Positions 51,642 through 60,596 of a DNA stretch of 64,000 nucleotides are shown here, piece after piece. Every line of letters begins with the position of its first letter. Position 1 is the first letter of the stretch. The position numbers and the translations under genes were made by a program. Under the pieces are notes generated by a model. It had not been told where the DNA came from. It saw only the letters and a program-made list of their open reading frames with translations, and did no database searches. Source of the stretch: Acidobacteriaceae bacterium (lineage in GTDB: Bacteria; Acidobacteriota; Terriglobia; Terriglobales; Acidobacteriaceae); NCBI GenBank assembly GCA_003138515.1, contig PLGG01000035.1:61766-125765 (forward strand), read 5' to 3'.

Positions 51642-51908
51642 ATGCGGATGAGCGGGAACTCTACCAGCGCCAAGCCGAACGCGAAACGCGAGATTTTAAA
51701 GGCATCGAAAGAGATCCGAGCCAAGAGGCACCCGGTAAGCGATACCGTCACCCCCACGAAGAAGCGAACGGTACGTTGTGGGCCAAGATTAGCTGTAGAA
51801 CCTTCTTCCTCGCCTAGCGAGAATCGAGCGTTCGCCAACGCTCTCAAGAAGGTTCTTTCGATTCCCCATTCCGACCTTCAGGCGCGATTAGCTCGCAAGC
51901 CGAAATAA
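51642..51908 (+). CDS. Small basic hypothetical protein
   Basis: 88 residues from the ATG at 51642, with AGAGG 5 nt upstream. Divergent from the ATPase gene. Very basic and Ser/Thr-rich (SAKPNAKREILKASKEIRAK, PTKKRTVRCGPRLAV), ending in a probable amphipathic helix (NRAFANALKKVLSIPHSDLQ, then ARLARKPK). The end resembles short peptides found beside toxin or regulator genes, but I cannot assign a family. It may be an island cargo gene or a regulator of the ATPase pair. Confidence 0.5.
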   Translation: MRMSGNSTSAKPNAKREILKASKEIRAKRHPVSDTVTPTKKRTVRCGPRLAVEPSSSPSENRAFANALKKVLSIPHSDLQARLARKPK

Positions 51909-51970
51909 GCCTAAACGTAACTCTACGATAGCCTTTGCGAGTTGGCCCCCGCAACTGCCTTCTTTTTGCA

Positions 51971-52921
51971 CTAGACTCCGGCCCCTGACACCTGTCCGGT
52001 GACCTCAGCGAAGGTGAGCCGCTTTCCCGCGATCTGCGATAAGGCAATAGCGAAACGCTCCATGTTGGAAAGTTTGCGCTTTTTGGTAGAACGCCACGTC
52101 CAACGAAACGCTTGTTCGTCCAGATACCGGAACAAGTGGAATGGAGCAACGCTGACATAGGTACCGCCAAGTGACCGTTTCACAAGGCTCCAGAAATTCT
52201 CCAATCCGTTCGTATGGACATGGCCTTGAACATACTGGACCGCGTGATTGATGACGTTGTGGGCATAGTCGGTATCGAGCCCCAAGTAGCCGCCGAATTC
52301 ATCGGTGATGACCTCCGCGCCTGTTTCAACGTTCTCTCTGACAATGCCCTGTACAAGCGGCTTTTGCCGATCTGGAATGACCGCAGTACGAACCTGACCG
52401 CCGCGCTCCAACAAACCGATAACCACAGTCTTTCCCTTGTTCGCGCGAGCCATGACTTTGTTGCTTCTCTTCCTGTGCATGTTGCGGGATTTTCCGCCGA
52501 TGAATGACTCGTCCACTTCAATTGTTCCGTCCAGTTTTGTATTGCTGGAATCCTGCAAAACTTTGCGGAGCCTCTGGAGCATGAACCACGCTGATTTCTG
52601 TGTAACGCCGACGGTGGACGCGACCTCATACGAACTGATGCCATTCTTGCAATTCACTAGCATCCAAAGCGCGATAAGCCATTTGTCGAGGGACAAGGGA
52701 CTATCCTCAAAGACGGTGCCGACTTTGACGCTGAATTGCTTCGCGCAGGCTTTGCACTTCCACCGCGCCTGTGTCGCAAGCCAATAGTGATCCATCTTGC
52801 CGCAGTTCGGGCAGACTGGTTTTCCGCCTATCCAGCGCATTGCGGCGACGGTATCAATGCAGTGTTGACGGTCAGCAAAGAATCGGATCGCTTCTGTGAG
52901 TGTTCGGTTCTGTTCGCTCAT
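51971..52921 (-). mobile_element. IS1595-family (ISXO2-like) transposase gene
   Basis: 316 residues. N-terminal zinc ribbon (PVCPNCGKMDHYW, WKCKACAKQFSVKVGTVFED), helix-turn-helix (ISSYEVASTVGVTQKSAWFM) and the ISXO2-like DDE domain: GTIEVDESFIGGKSRN, EVITDEFGGYLGLD, HVHTNGLENFWSLVKRSLGG. This is an intact open frame of normal length. I could not find matching terminal inverted repeats or target duplications in the flanks, so the outer ends of the element are not defined. It marks the right part of the AT-richer island. Confidence 0.9.
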
Positions 52922-53096
52922 GACAGAACTAGAATATCAACATTTCCTTGGTTAGTCAACTATATTGGTGCCTGAATCTTCTGCATGTTTTCAATCACTT
53001 AGCCAAATTCTCGCCCTCCGGGCATTTGACAAAATATTATCTGTCTCACTTTGGGGGTGCAGTCCATAATTCCTCAACATCGCTACTCTTGTCTTA

Positions 53097-53155
53097 TATG
53101 CGGCCACTCGGCCAACTTGCCAACTTGCCAATTCGCGAACTCCGCCAACCCCGAT
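53097..53155. repeat. Octamer tandem repeat (CCAACTTG)
   Basis: GCCACTCGG-CCAACTTG-CCAACTTG-CCAATTCG-CGAACTCC-GCCAACCC, immediately upstream of the S9 peptidase gene and at the right edge of the island. Confidence 0.8.
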
Positions 53156-53186
53156 AGCTCCGCAGCGTTGCTGTTAGCATTCCTCT

Positions 53187-55439
53187 ATGTTCCGATCGTC
53201 ACGCAGCTTCCATTGCGCTGCCGTTCTTATCGCTCTCTGCGCGGCTTCCCTCAATCACGCTCAATCCGCCTCCCCCGCCCAAACCACAGTCGTTCCACCG
53301 CCGGCACAGCTCGACGAAATTCTCTCCAGCCAGAATCGCGCCCGCACCCTCACTCAGGTCGCCATTTCGCCCGATGCCAAGCGCCTTGCCTGGATTGAAG
53401 CTGGCCAGATTCGTGTCGCCCCGCTGAACGGTTTTGGCGATCTCGACAATCTCGTCCAGAGCCAGCCCGTCACCGCCGCAGCGCCCGGCCAGTCCTGCAA
53501 CGCCTCCAATCTCATCTGGTCGCCCGACTCCGCCGCCATCGCCTTCCTCTCCGATTGTGACGATCCCCCCGACCAACCCACCCAGCCCGATCTATTCGTC
53601 TCCCATCTCGATGGCAAATCCGCCGTCCGCCTCACCGAACTCCACGGCTACGTCGACGCGCCGGCTTTCTCGCCCGACGGAATGAGCATCGCGTTTCTCT
53701 ACGTCGAAGGCGCAACACGCCCCTCTGGCGCGCTCGCCGCCGAAACACCGCCCGCCGGCGTCATCGGAGAAGATCACGTCGAGATTCAGCGCGTGGCTCT
53801 CGTCCCGGCCGACGCTTCCCAGCCCGCCGTCCCCACCACTGTCACGCCTCCGAGCCTCCACGTTTTCGAGTTCGATTGGTCGCCCGATTCCAAATCCCTC
53901 GCCTACGTCGCCGCCGACCCTCCCGGCGAAAACAACTGGTGGGTCGCCAAGCTCTACACGCAACCCGTCGCCGCAGCCGAGATTGCCAAACCTCCGGGTG
54001 CGCCATCCGAATCGCCTACGGATCTGGGTGCCCCAGGTCCCTCGCACTTGGGGACCTGGGATAGCATGACCTCAAAACCCAGCGCCATCCTTTCTCCCGC
54101 CGACGTCTCCGGCCCGCTCCACGGCCTTCAGATCGCCGTTCCCCGCTGGTCGCCCGACGGCAAAACGATCGCCTTCATCGCCGGCCTCATGAGCGATCAG
54201 GGCGTCGTCGGCGGTGACATCTGGCTTGTCTCCGCTGTTAGTGGTCAGTCCTCCACCAACGGCCAACCCCCCACCGGAGCCCTGCCAATCGATCTCACGC
54301 CCAACCGCCCCGCCTCTGCCCAATGGCTCACGTGGGACGGCAACGATGGCATCTACGTCAGCGAGCTCGCTGGCGGAGACTCTCAGCTCGTTCGTCTGCA
54401 GATTCCGGAAACCGGCGCGGCATCCACCTTCGCCAATGGCCCCGTCTTCACCATTCCCGGCGACGTCGGTTCGGGCCAATTCGATCCCAGCCTCTCCGTT
54501 TCCGCCAATCGCTCCCTCTTCGTATTCCTGGCCAGCTCATTCAACACCCCGCCCGAAATCTTCGCCGCCCGCGCCAAACAGGATCCGTCTGTCCACTCGG
54601 CCGACTCTGCGCGCCTCTTCCAGCTCTCTCACTCCAACGACGGCGTCAAGCCGTCCTGGGGCGATTCCGTTTCGCTCTCATGGAAAAACGATGGTTTCCA
54701 GATTCAAGGCTGGCTCTTGTTGCCCGCGCACTACGATCCGGCAAAGAAATATCCGCTTCTCGTCGAAGTCCACGGCGGCCCAGCCTCTTCGGTCACATCG
54801 CGCTGGAACGGAGGCGCCGGCGGCTTCAGTGCCACCGCTTTTTCCACGCTCGGCTACTTTGTTCTTATGCCCAATCCCCGTGGCAGCTACGGTCAAGGCG
54901 AGGCCTTCACCCAAGCCAATCGCAAGGAATTCGGATACGGCGACCTCCGCGACATTCTTGCCGGCGTCGATACAGTCCTCTCCAAATACCCCGTCGATCC
55001 CAATCGCGTCGGCATTGCCGGCTGGAGCTACGGCGGTTTCATGTCCATGTTCGCCGTCACCCAGACTCATCGCTTCCGCGCCGCAGTCGCCGGAGCGGGC
55101 ATCTCCGATTGGCTTTCCTACTACGGCGAAAACTCCATCGATCAGTGGATGATTCCCTACTTCGGCGCTTCCGTTTATGACGACCCCGCGATTTACGCGA
55201 AGAGCTCCGCCATCACCTTCATCAAACAGGCGAGAACTCCAACCCTCACTGTCGTCGGAGACCGCGACGGCGAATGTCCCGCGCCGCAGTCTTTCGAGTT
55301 CTGGCATGCGCTGCGCGATCTACACATTCCTGCTCAGTTAGTCGTCTACCCCAACGAAGGCCACGGCTTCTCCAATCCCGCCGACCGCCGCGACGTGCTG
55401 CGGCGCGCCGTCGATTGGTTCGCCCGCTACATGCCCTGA
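53187..55439 (+). CDS. Secreted S9-family prolyl oligopeptidase (DPP-like)
   Basis: 750 residues. Signal peptide (about 1-26), an N-terminal WD40/TolB-like propeller (about 45-490: ISPDAKRLAWIEAGQI, WSPDSAAIAFLSDCD, FSPDGMSIAFLY) and an S9 catalytic domain (about 500-750). Triad: Ser in GWSYGGFMSMFA, Asp in VVGDRDGECPAPQS, His in NEGHGFSNPADRR. Cleaves short peptides, perhaps as acylaminoacyl- or dipeptidyl-peptidase outside the cytoplasm. Residues about 268-298 (DLGAPGPSHLGTWDS) are an in-frame repeat-derived insertion not expected in a propeller blade. Confidence 0.92.
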   Translation: MFRSSRSFHCAAVLIALCAASLNHAQSASPAQTTVVPPPAQLDEILSSQNRARTLTQVAISPDAKRLAWIEAGQIRVAPLNGFGDLDNLVQSQPVTAAAPGQSCNASNLIWSPDSAAIAFLSDCDDPPDQPTQPDLFVSHLDGKSAVRLTELHGYVDAPAFSPDGMSIAFLYVEGATRPSGALAAETPPAGVIGEDHVEIQRVALVPADASQPAVPTTVTPPSLHVFEFDWSPDSKSLAYVAADPPGENNWWVAKLYTQPVAAAEIAKPPGAPSESPTDLGAPGPSHLGTWDSMTSKPSAILSPADVSGPLHGLQIAVPRWSPDGKTIAFIAGLMSDQGVVGGDIWLVSAVSGQSSTNGQPPTGALPIDLTPNRPASAQWLTWDGNDGIYVSELAGGDSQLVRLQIPETGAASTFANGPVFTIPGDVGSGQFDPSLSVSANRSLFVFLASSFNTPPEIFAARAKQDPSVHSADSARLFQLSHSNDGVKPSWGDSVSLSWKNDGFQIQGWLLLPAHYDPAKKYPLLVEVHGGPASSVTSRWNGGAGGFSATAFSTLGYFVLMPNPRGSYGQGEAFTQANRKEFGYGDLRDILAGVDTVLSKYPVDPNRVGIAGWSYGGFMSMFAVTQTHRFRAAVAGAGISDWLSYYGENSIDQWMIPYFGASVYDDPAIYAKSSAITFIKQARTPTLTVVGDRDGECPAPQSFEFWHALRDLHIPAQLVVYPNEGHGFSNPADRRDVLRRAVDWFARYMP
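53998..54075. repeat. Repeat insertion within the S9 peptidase gene
   Basis: GGGTGCCCCAGGTCCCTCGC...CTTGGGGACCTGGGA: inverted arms CCCAGGTCCC / GGGGACCTGGG around TCGCACTT, similar to the G/C blocks in imuB and in the FAD/Fe-S oxidase gene. Confidence 0.7.
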
Positions 55440-55853
55440 AAGAGGGGACCGTTCACCTACTCCCTCGCTCCCTCGCTCCCTTAGCCCCTCAGTCCCGTAG
55501 TCCCTTAACTCCCTGGTCCCTCTTTCCCTTGTTCGCTCTTTCCCTGCCTCTGCGCTCCCCATCCGCCTCCGCGCAAGTCTATTGGGAAGAGACCTGACTC
55601 GCGGCCCAATCCACGCCAGAAGCAGGCCCATCCTGTTACACTTTTTTCTTGGAGTCTTCAGTATGCGTTTCGTCCTTCCGGCCGCATCCGGCAGTGTGCT
55701 GCTGGGAACCCGCTGCCGCGGTGCGACTCACCCGGCCCTCGTCAACTGGCGCTCCGGCCATGGGCTTCGGCAGGTGCGGTGATCGCTCATTCTTCTTTTC
55801 GTGTCTTTTTTTGAAATCCGTTCCGCGGCTTTAAGGCGGGACGGGGAGGATTC
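55440..55853. other. Intergenic region with repeat tract
   Basis: 414 bp with no supported gene. 55450-55560 is a CTCCCTCG/GTCCCTTA-type repeat; an open frame at 55661-55782 has no ribosome-binding site or similarity that I would defend. Confidence 0.55.
55450..55560. repeat. Octamer tandem repeat (CTCCCTCG / GTCCCTTA)
   Basis: CTCCCTCG-CTCCCTCG-CTCCCTTA-GCCCCTCA-GTCCCGTA-GTCCCTTA-ACTCCCTG-GTCCCTCT: at least eight 8-bp degenerate units. Confidence 0.82.
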
Positions 55854-58337
55854 ATGCGGCGGTTCTTAACGCTTGTTTGTTTGCTTGGACTGGCCTTACC
55901 GGCCGGAATATCCATCTCCGGCTGCGTGCGCAATCCAGCGGGCAATTATTGCAACGGCCTCGGGTACGGGCCAACCCTTACCCAGGTGACCACCCTCACC
56001 CTGCAGCCGGAGATCGCCGGCATTTCGCTGGCCTATGGACAGACCACCGCGATTCAGGCGCCGCAGGCCACCACTTGCAAGGGCGACCAGGCATCAATCG
56101 CCGGATCCTCAATCAGCTACGGCACCTCCAACAATCAACTGGTCGACATCGCGCCAAATGGCGGCATCTGCGCCGGCACCTGGAACCGCAACAGCGGCGG
56201 CGGCATCGCCGACTACACCTACTGCAACTACCCCAATCCTCTGCCTTCGACGAAGGGCTTGCCGTACGCCATCGCCTACATCACGGCTACGGCCGACTCG
56301 GTCACATCCAATCCTGTCACCGTCTACATCCACGCCCCCATCTCCAGCATTAACCTCGTCACCACTCCGGCCTCTGGCTCTGCGCCCCAGGGTTGCTACT
56401 CGCAGAACCAGCAGGCCCTCCTCGACGCGCAGGCGTTCTACAGCTCCAATGGAACGCAGACTCTCCTCTGCGCTCCGGGGTCCAACACGCTCCCCGAGTG
56501 CTCCGCCTCCATCGGAACGCTCAACTTTGCCACCGGAAATTCTGCTGTGGCTACCATTAATGCCGCCACCAATGTCATCACCGCGCAGCAACCGGGCACC
56601 ACCGTGATCACCGCGACAATCGCGCAAACCGCCTCCTCGGCCGGATACTTTTCCACCTGTCCGCCGAAATCGATCACTCTTGCTTTGGCCAACGGAAGCA
56701 CGAAGGGTATATTCACACAGGGCGTTTCGCAAAACCTCACAACCACGGTGACCGATTCCCGGGGCCAATCCATCTCCGGCCTTTCGCTGGAATACGAGTC
56801 CACCAACCCGATCGATATCGCAGGGTCCAGCTCCATCTCTCCAAGTTTCCCCGGCGTCGCTACGATAACCGCCCTCTGCAAACCGCCGGGATGCAATCCT
56901 GCTCCCATTAACGAGCTTGGTTTGAGCGGGACCGGATTGTCCATCGCGTCCAACCCTGTCGACGTCATTGTTCCCGGCACTACCAGCGACTTTGTTTGGT
57001 TCGCGGCGCCAAACCAGTCGCAATACTTTGCTTCAGTCGAGCTGCTTACCGGCACGCCTGGCTCAACGGCGCGCATGCCCTACGTGCCCAACTCCATGGT
57101 CATGGACCAGGCGGGAACCGCACTCTATTTCGGCTCGCTCCACGAACTGATGGTTTACTCCACCTCCAACAACGCCCTCAGCAGGCAGGACCCGTCGGTT
57201 CCCGGCGTGGTCCTCGCAGTTTCTCCGAATGGCAACTACTTGCTCATCAATGATCAGGTGCGCGGTCTCTTTTACCTGTACAACACCTCTACCTCTGGCA
57301 GCATCGTCTCCACCTTCGGCGGTCTGGGAGCCGCTGCCGCATGGACGCAGGATTCGAATACTCTCTATATCGTCGATAGCGCGGCCCTCGGCGCTAATCA
57401 CACGAATACCCTCTATGTACACGACCTCAACTCCGGCTGGAGCACCTATGACCTGAGCGGCTCCGGCGGCTCGCAGAATCTGGCCATCACCGTTCCCGGT
57501 TTGGGCGCTTATCTCGCCGGCAATCCAACCGTTGCGCACACGTGGTGCCCTTCCGGCACAGTCGGCAGCAACGGCACCATTCAGTTCTATCCCCAGAGCG
57601 ACCCGAACGGCACCAATACCATCCTCAACGGCATTTCCACCAGCGTGCTCGGTGCCACCAGCGACGGGGCTCACATGATCGGAGCGTCGCTTGCGGGCTC
57701 GAGCATCACGCTCGATGACATCGGCGTGAGCATTCCGCCAACACTGGCCTATCCCGCTGCTGAATGTCCTGAAACCGCATCCGGCACGACGCAGACACTC
57801 TCGCCGCTCTCCACCAATTCCGTGCTCAACGGCGCGGTCAACCTGACCGGCGTCACCGGCGCGACCGCGGTCAATCAGGTCGTCACCGGCACGGCGCCCA
57901 CCACGGCTTCCACCACCACGGCCGCGCCCATAGCCTTCGTCACCTACTCGACGCCTGGCACTTCCACAACCGCTGCCGAGCTTCCTTTCTATCTGCCCCA
58001 GCTGAGCGGCCTCGGACCCGTCGGCTATGTGACCTTTGCCGGCAGCACGTCTGCTACACCGCCCACCGCGCCGCTCACGGGCACATTCTCGCCCGACCAT
58101 TCAATCTTGTTCGTCTCCACTGCGGGCGACAACGAAATTCACTTGATCGGCATTCCGGCCAGCCTCAGCCTCACTTCGCCACCCACCGATTCGCAGCAGT
58201 TGAGCCCCGGTTTGCCGGCGTGCACCCCAGTCTCTGCGGGCGGCAACGATGCCGGCTGTCTCTATCCGACGGCCCCTGGCCCATCCACCGTCGTTCCCGC
58301 GACGGTCATTACGGTCAAGCCGCGCTCGGTCACGTAA
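55854..58337 (+). CDS. Large surface lipoprotein, Ig-like and propeller-like
   Basis: 827 residues with GGGGAGGA 3 nt before the ATG. Lipoprotein signal with lipobox SISGC (Cys near residue 25). Then Ser/Thr/Asn/Gly-rich repeats resembling bacterial Ig-like (Big_2) domains (NSAVATINAATNVITAQQPG, TTVITATIAQ), and a C-terminal part (about 380-800) with propeller-like segments (NSMVMDQAGTALYFGSLHEL, VLAVSPNGNYLLIND, GTFSPDHSILFVSTAGDNE). The many Cys in pairs suggest disulfides. A surface-exposed or periplasmic protein of unknown role; similar proteins are numerous in Terriglobia. Confidence 0.75.
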   Translation: MRRFLTLVCLLGLALPAGISISGCVRNPAGNYCNGLGYGPTLTQVTTLTLQPEIAGISLAYGQTTAIQAPQATTCKGDQASIAGSSISYGTSNNQLVDIAPNGGICAGTWNRNSGGGIADYTYCNYPNPLPSTKGLPYAIAYITATADSVTSNPVTVYIHAPISSINLVTTPASGSAPQGCYSQNQQALLDAQAFYSSNGTQTLLCAPGSNTLPECSASIGTLNFATGNSAVATINAATNVITAQQPGTTVITATIAQTASSAGYFSTCPPKSITLALANGSTKGIFTQGVSQNLTTTVTDSRGQSISGLSLEYESTNPIDIAGSSSISPSFPGVATITALCKPPGCNPAPINELGLSGTGLSIASNPVDVIVPGTTSDFVWFAAPNQSQYFASVELLTGTPGSTARMPYVPNSMVMDQAGTALYFGSLHELMVYSTSNNALSRQDPSVPGVVLAVSPNGNYLLINDQVRGLFYLYNTSTSGSIVSTFGGLGAAAAWTQDSNTLYIVDSAALGANHTNTLYVHDLNSGWSTYDLSGSGGSQNLAITVPGLGAYLAGNPTVAHTWCPSGTVGSNGTIQFYPQSDPNGTNTILNGISTSVLGATSDGAHMIGASLAGSSITLDDIGVSIPPTLAYPAAECPETASGTTQTLSPLSTNSVLNGAVNLTGVTGATAVNQVVTGTAPTTASTTTAAPIAFVTYSTPGTSTTAAELPFYLPQLSGLGPVGYVTFAGSTSATPPTAPLTGTFSPDHSILFVSTAGDNEIHLIGIPASLSLTSPPTDSQQLSPGLPACTPVSAGGNDAGCLYPTAPGPSTVVPATVITVKPRSVT

Positions 58338-58367
58338 CCCAGCGTCCCTGCGATTTAGAATCGACTC

Positions 58368-59252
58368 ATGATCAAGGGAATCTCCTTTCTGCGACCTGCA
58401 GGCAGCGCGGCGGCCTACGACCGGCTGGCGGGCTTCTTTGCCGCGCTGGGCTTCGCGCCTGGCAAGGGCTGGCAGGAGGAAGGATCACGCGGCGCTTCGT
58501 TTCTCGCTCCGCTTGGCAATCTTGAGTTCGTCGATGGAAAGTTTCCATCCACCGCCGATATCCTCGTCGAAGTCACCTCGCTCGACTCCGTCCACCAGGC
58601 CGCCGAAGCTTGGCTCCGCGCCCATCCATTTCCGGGCCAGTCCGGCGACGCGGCGGTCTCTCAACTTTCACCCATCGCTGAGACGCATTGGTGCTCGCGC
58701 CTCTTCACCGTCGAGCCGGAGCCTGGTTTCCGTTTCAGCTTCTGGGCCTGGACCGATCCCGTGAAGGGAAAGCCTGTCGCCCTCGAAGGCGATCTGTCTG
58801 CCGTCGGAATGAAATTCGCCGTCGTAGTCGCCCGCTGGAACGCCGTCGTGACCGACCGTCTCCTCGACGGCGCTCTGGACGCGCTCCTGCGCAGCGGCGC
58901 CGGCCGTTCCGATATTCAGGTCGTACGCGTCCCCGGCGCATGGGAGATTGCCGGCGCGGCTCGCACTTGCGCCGCAGGCGGTCACGTTGATGCTGTCGTC
59001 ACCCTCGGCTGCCTGTTGCGTGGTGAAACCGCCCACTATGAAGCCATCTACAACGAGGTCGCCCGCGGCATCGGCCAATCCCAGCAGGAGACCGGCGTGC
59101 CGCACACTTTTGGTGTGCTCACCTGCGAAACCCTCGAGCAGGCGCTCGACCGCGCCGGCATCAAGGGCGGCAACAAAGGATTTGAGGCCGCCACCGCAGC
59201 CATCGAGATGGTGAGCCTGCGCAGGAAGATTGAACAAGGCGGCCCCGCTTGA
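58368..59252 (+). CDS. ribH: VOC-domain / lumazine synthase fusion
   Basis: 294 residues instead of about 155 for RibH alone. Residues 1-130 are a VOC/glyoxalase-like half (FLRPAGSAAAYDRLAGFFAA, LGFAPGKGW, LEFVDGKF, VEVTSLDSVHQAAEAWL). Residues about 145-294 are 6,7-dimethyl-8-ribityllumazine synthase: VVARWNAVVTDRLLDGAL, VPGAWEIAGAAR, TLGCLLRGETAHYEAIYNEV (active-site His) and GVLTCETLEQALDRAGIKGG. RibH makes the riboflavin precursor from the butanone phosphate and the pyrimidine. It overlaps nusB by 4 bp (TTGA), a usual ribH-nusB order. Confidence 0.93.
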   Translation: MIKGISFLRPAGSAAAYDRLAGFFAALGFAPGKGWQEEGSRGASFLAPLGNLEFVDGKFPSTADILVEVTSLDSVHQAAEAWLRAHPFPGQSGDAAVSQLSPIAETHWCSRLFTVEPEPGFRFSFWAWTDPVKGKPVALEGDLSAVGMKFAVVVARWNAVVTDRLLDGALDALLRSGAGRSDIQVVRVPGAWEIAGAARTCAAGGHVDAVVTLGCLLRGETAHYEAIYNEVARGIGQSQQETGVPHTFGVLTCETLEQALDRAGIKGGNKGFEAATAAIEMVSLRRKIEQGGPA

Positions 59253-59668
59253 CCTCGCGCCATCGCCGCAAGTCCCGCGAGCTCGCCATGCAGATGCTGT
59301 ATCAGGCGGACATCGGTCACCAGACTCCCGACGAAGTCCAGGCCACGTTCTGGAAGGCTGGCGATCCCGTCGAACCCGAAGTGCGCGATTTTGCCGAGGA
59401 ACTTTTCCAGGTTGCGCAGGCACAGCAGGCCAAAATCGACGGCCTCATCGCCGAGCACTCGGCGCACTGGCGGCTTGAGCGGATGGCCGCCGTCGATCGC
59501 AATCTGCTGCGCATGGCCGTGGCCGAACTCGTCGGCGTCAAATCCACGCCATTCCCTGTGGTCATCAACGAGGCGCTTGAAATCGGCCGCTGCTACTGCG
59601 CCACTGAGTCGATCAACTTCCTCAACGGTATCCTCGACTCCATCGCGCGCAGCGTCATCGGCCAATAA
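59249..59668 (+). CDS. nusB: Transcription antitermination factor NusB
   Basis: 139 residues from a TTG at 59249; a later ATG at 59288 would remove the conserved RHRRKSRELAMQMLY start. Signatures: ELAMQMLYQADIG, MAAVDRNLLRMAVAELV, PFPVVINEALEIGRCYCATE, FLNGILDSIAR. NusB with NusE binds boxA RNA and helps rRNA antitermination. Coupled to ribH by the TTGA overlap. Confidence 0.96.
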   Translation: MTSRHRRKSRELAMQMLYQADIGHQTPDEVQATFWKAGDPVEPEVRDFAEELFQVAQAQQAKIDGLIAEHSAHWRLERMAAVDRNLLRMAVAELVGVKSTPFPVVINEALEIGRCYCATESINFLNGILDSIARSVIGQ

Positions 59669-59714
59669 CTGGAATCCATTCGCACTATCATCAAGCCGAG
59701 CGAAGGGTTTGCCC

Positions 59715-59780
59715 TGATAATTCCGATCCAGGAGTAGCGCCGGCGTCCTCGCCGGCTGTCGTGCGGGCGTCCTCGCCAGA
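59715..59780. repeat. Short direct repeats (GGCGTCCTCGCC)
   Basis: GCCGGCGTCCTCGCCGGC and GCGGGCGTCCTCGCCAG: two copies of GGCGTCCTCGCC, the first with palindromic ends, in the 284-bp gap 59669-59952. A (TGACCCCTGATC/CTGACCACTGATC) repeat follows at 59885-59925. No gene seen there. Confidence 0.55.
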
Positions 59781-59952
59781 ACATGGATGCGCTTTGGCTG
59801 GATTTTCATGTTCGCGGGTGACACACCGCGGCATGATCGACTGCGGTTGTGTTTCCTGCAATCCGTCCTATGCACCATGAATGGCTGACCCCTGATCCCC
59901 GGTTCCTGACCACTGATCGCTGTCTCTCCACCGCCCTGCTATCCTTGATCTC

Positions 59953-60513
59953 GTGATTCCGCACAACCGCCACATAAGAATGTTGGCCCTGGTCCTGCTT
60001 CCCGCTTTGGCAATCGCTGCTTGCCACAGGGAAGTGCAGGCGGTGGCGGGAGTGGCAAAGGACGCTGAGAAAGCCGAGCACAAGGCGCAGCAAGCGGCTA
60101 CCGAGCGCGATCAGGAGCGCGCCGAGCTCGACCAGATTGCGCTGCCCACCAAGAGCCTCTACATCGATGTCCACGACCCGGCGCAATGGGTCAATCCGTT
60201 TCTCTCGGTTGGTGCCGACACAATCGGCCTGCGCATCATCATGTCCGACGCGAACCCCAGCCCGGTGGGGCAGGGAACTATGCTTCGCCCCGTTGCCGCG
60301 CGCCGCCAGGAGCTCGACTTGCGCCTCTCCGACCTCGACTCCGCTGTGGCCGCCATTCCTGAAGGCGCGTGGCCCTATGGCCGCGTGATTGCTGTCGCCG
60401 AATCTCCCTCCGCCGCACCCAAAGATCGCCCCAGGGTCCGCCGCAACGTCGAAGCCGTCATCCGTCAGCTCAACGACCTCGGCGTCGTTGTCGAAGAATG
60501 GCCGTCGAGATAA
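59953..60513 (+). CDS. Putative lipoprotein of unknown function
   Basis: 186 residues from a GTG at 59953; ATG at 59980 is an alternative. Lipobox ALAIAACH (Cys near residue 24). A helical, charged stretch follows (KDAEKAEHKAQQAATERDQE), then a compact C-terminal domain (SLYIDVHDPAQWVNPFLSVG, TIGLRIIMSDANPSP, LDLRLSDLDSAVAAI, YGRVIAVAESPSA, VRRNVEAVIRQLNDLGVVVE). I do not recognise the family. Probably anchored to a membrane on the periplasmic side. No operon partner apparent. Confidence 0.65.
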   Translation: MIPHNRHIRMLALVLLPALAIAACHREVQAVAGVAKDAEKAEHKAQQAATERDQERAELDQIALPTKSLYIDVHDPAQWVNPFLSVGADTIGLRIIMSDANPSPVGQGTMLRPVAARRQELDLRLSDLDSAVAAIPEGAWPYGRVIAVAESPSAAPKDRPRVRRNVEAVIRQLNDLGVVVEEWPSR

Positions 60514-60596
60514 CCGCGCCGATCTCGCATGTTAAGCGCCCGCTCTGGCCATTGTTCCTTGCAGTACGCCCCGGCCAAACCTGAGTAGATCCTTGC

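Noticed and set aside
51909..53060. Terminal inverted repeats of the IS1595-type element
   Set aside because: G/C blocks near 51945 (GGCCCCCGCAACTGCC) and 53053 (GGGGGTGCAGTCC) are not inverted copies of each other, so no ends are claimed.
55661..55782. Possible small gene starting ATGCGTTTCGTC
   Set aside because: No clear ribosome-binding site, no helix or motif, and it lies in a repeat-rich gap.
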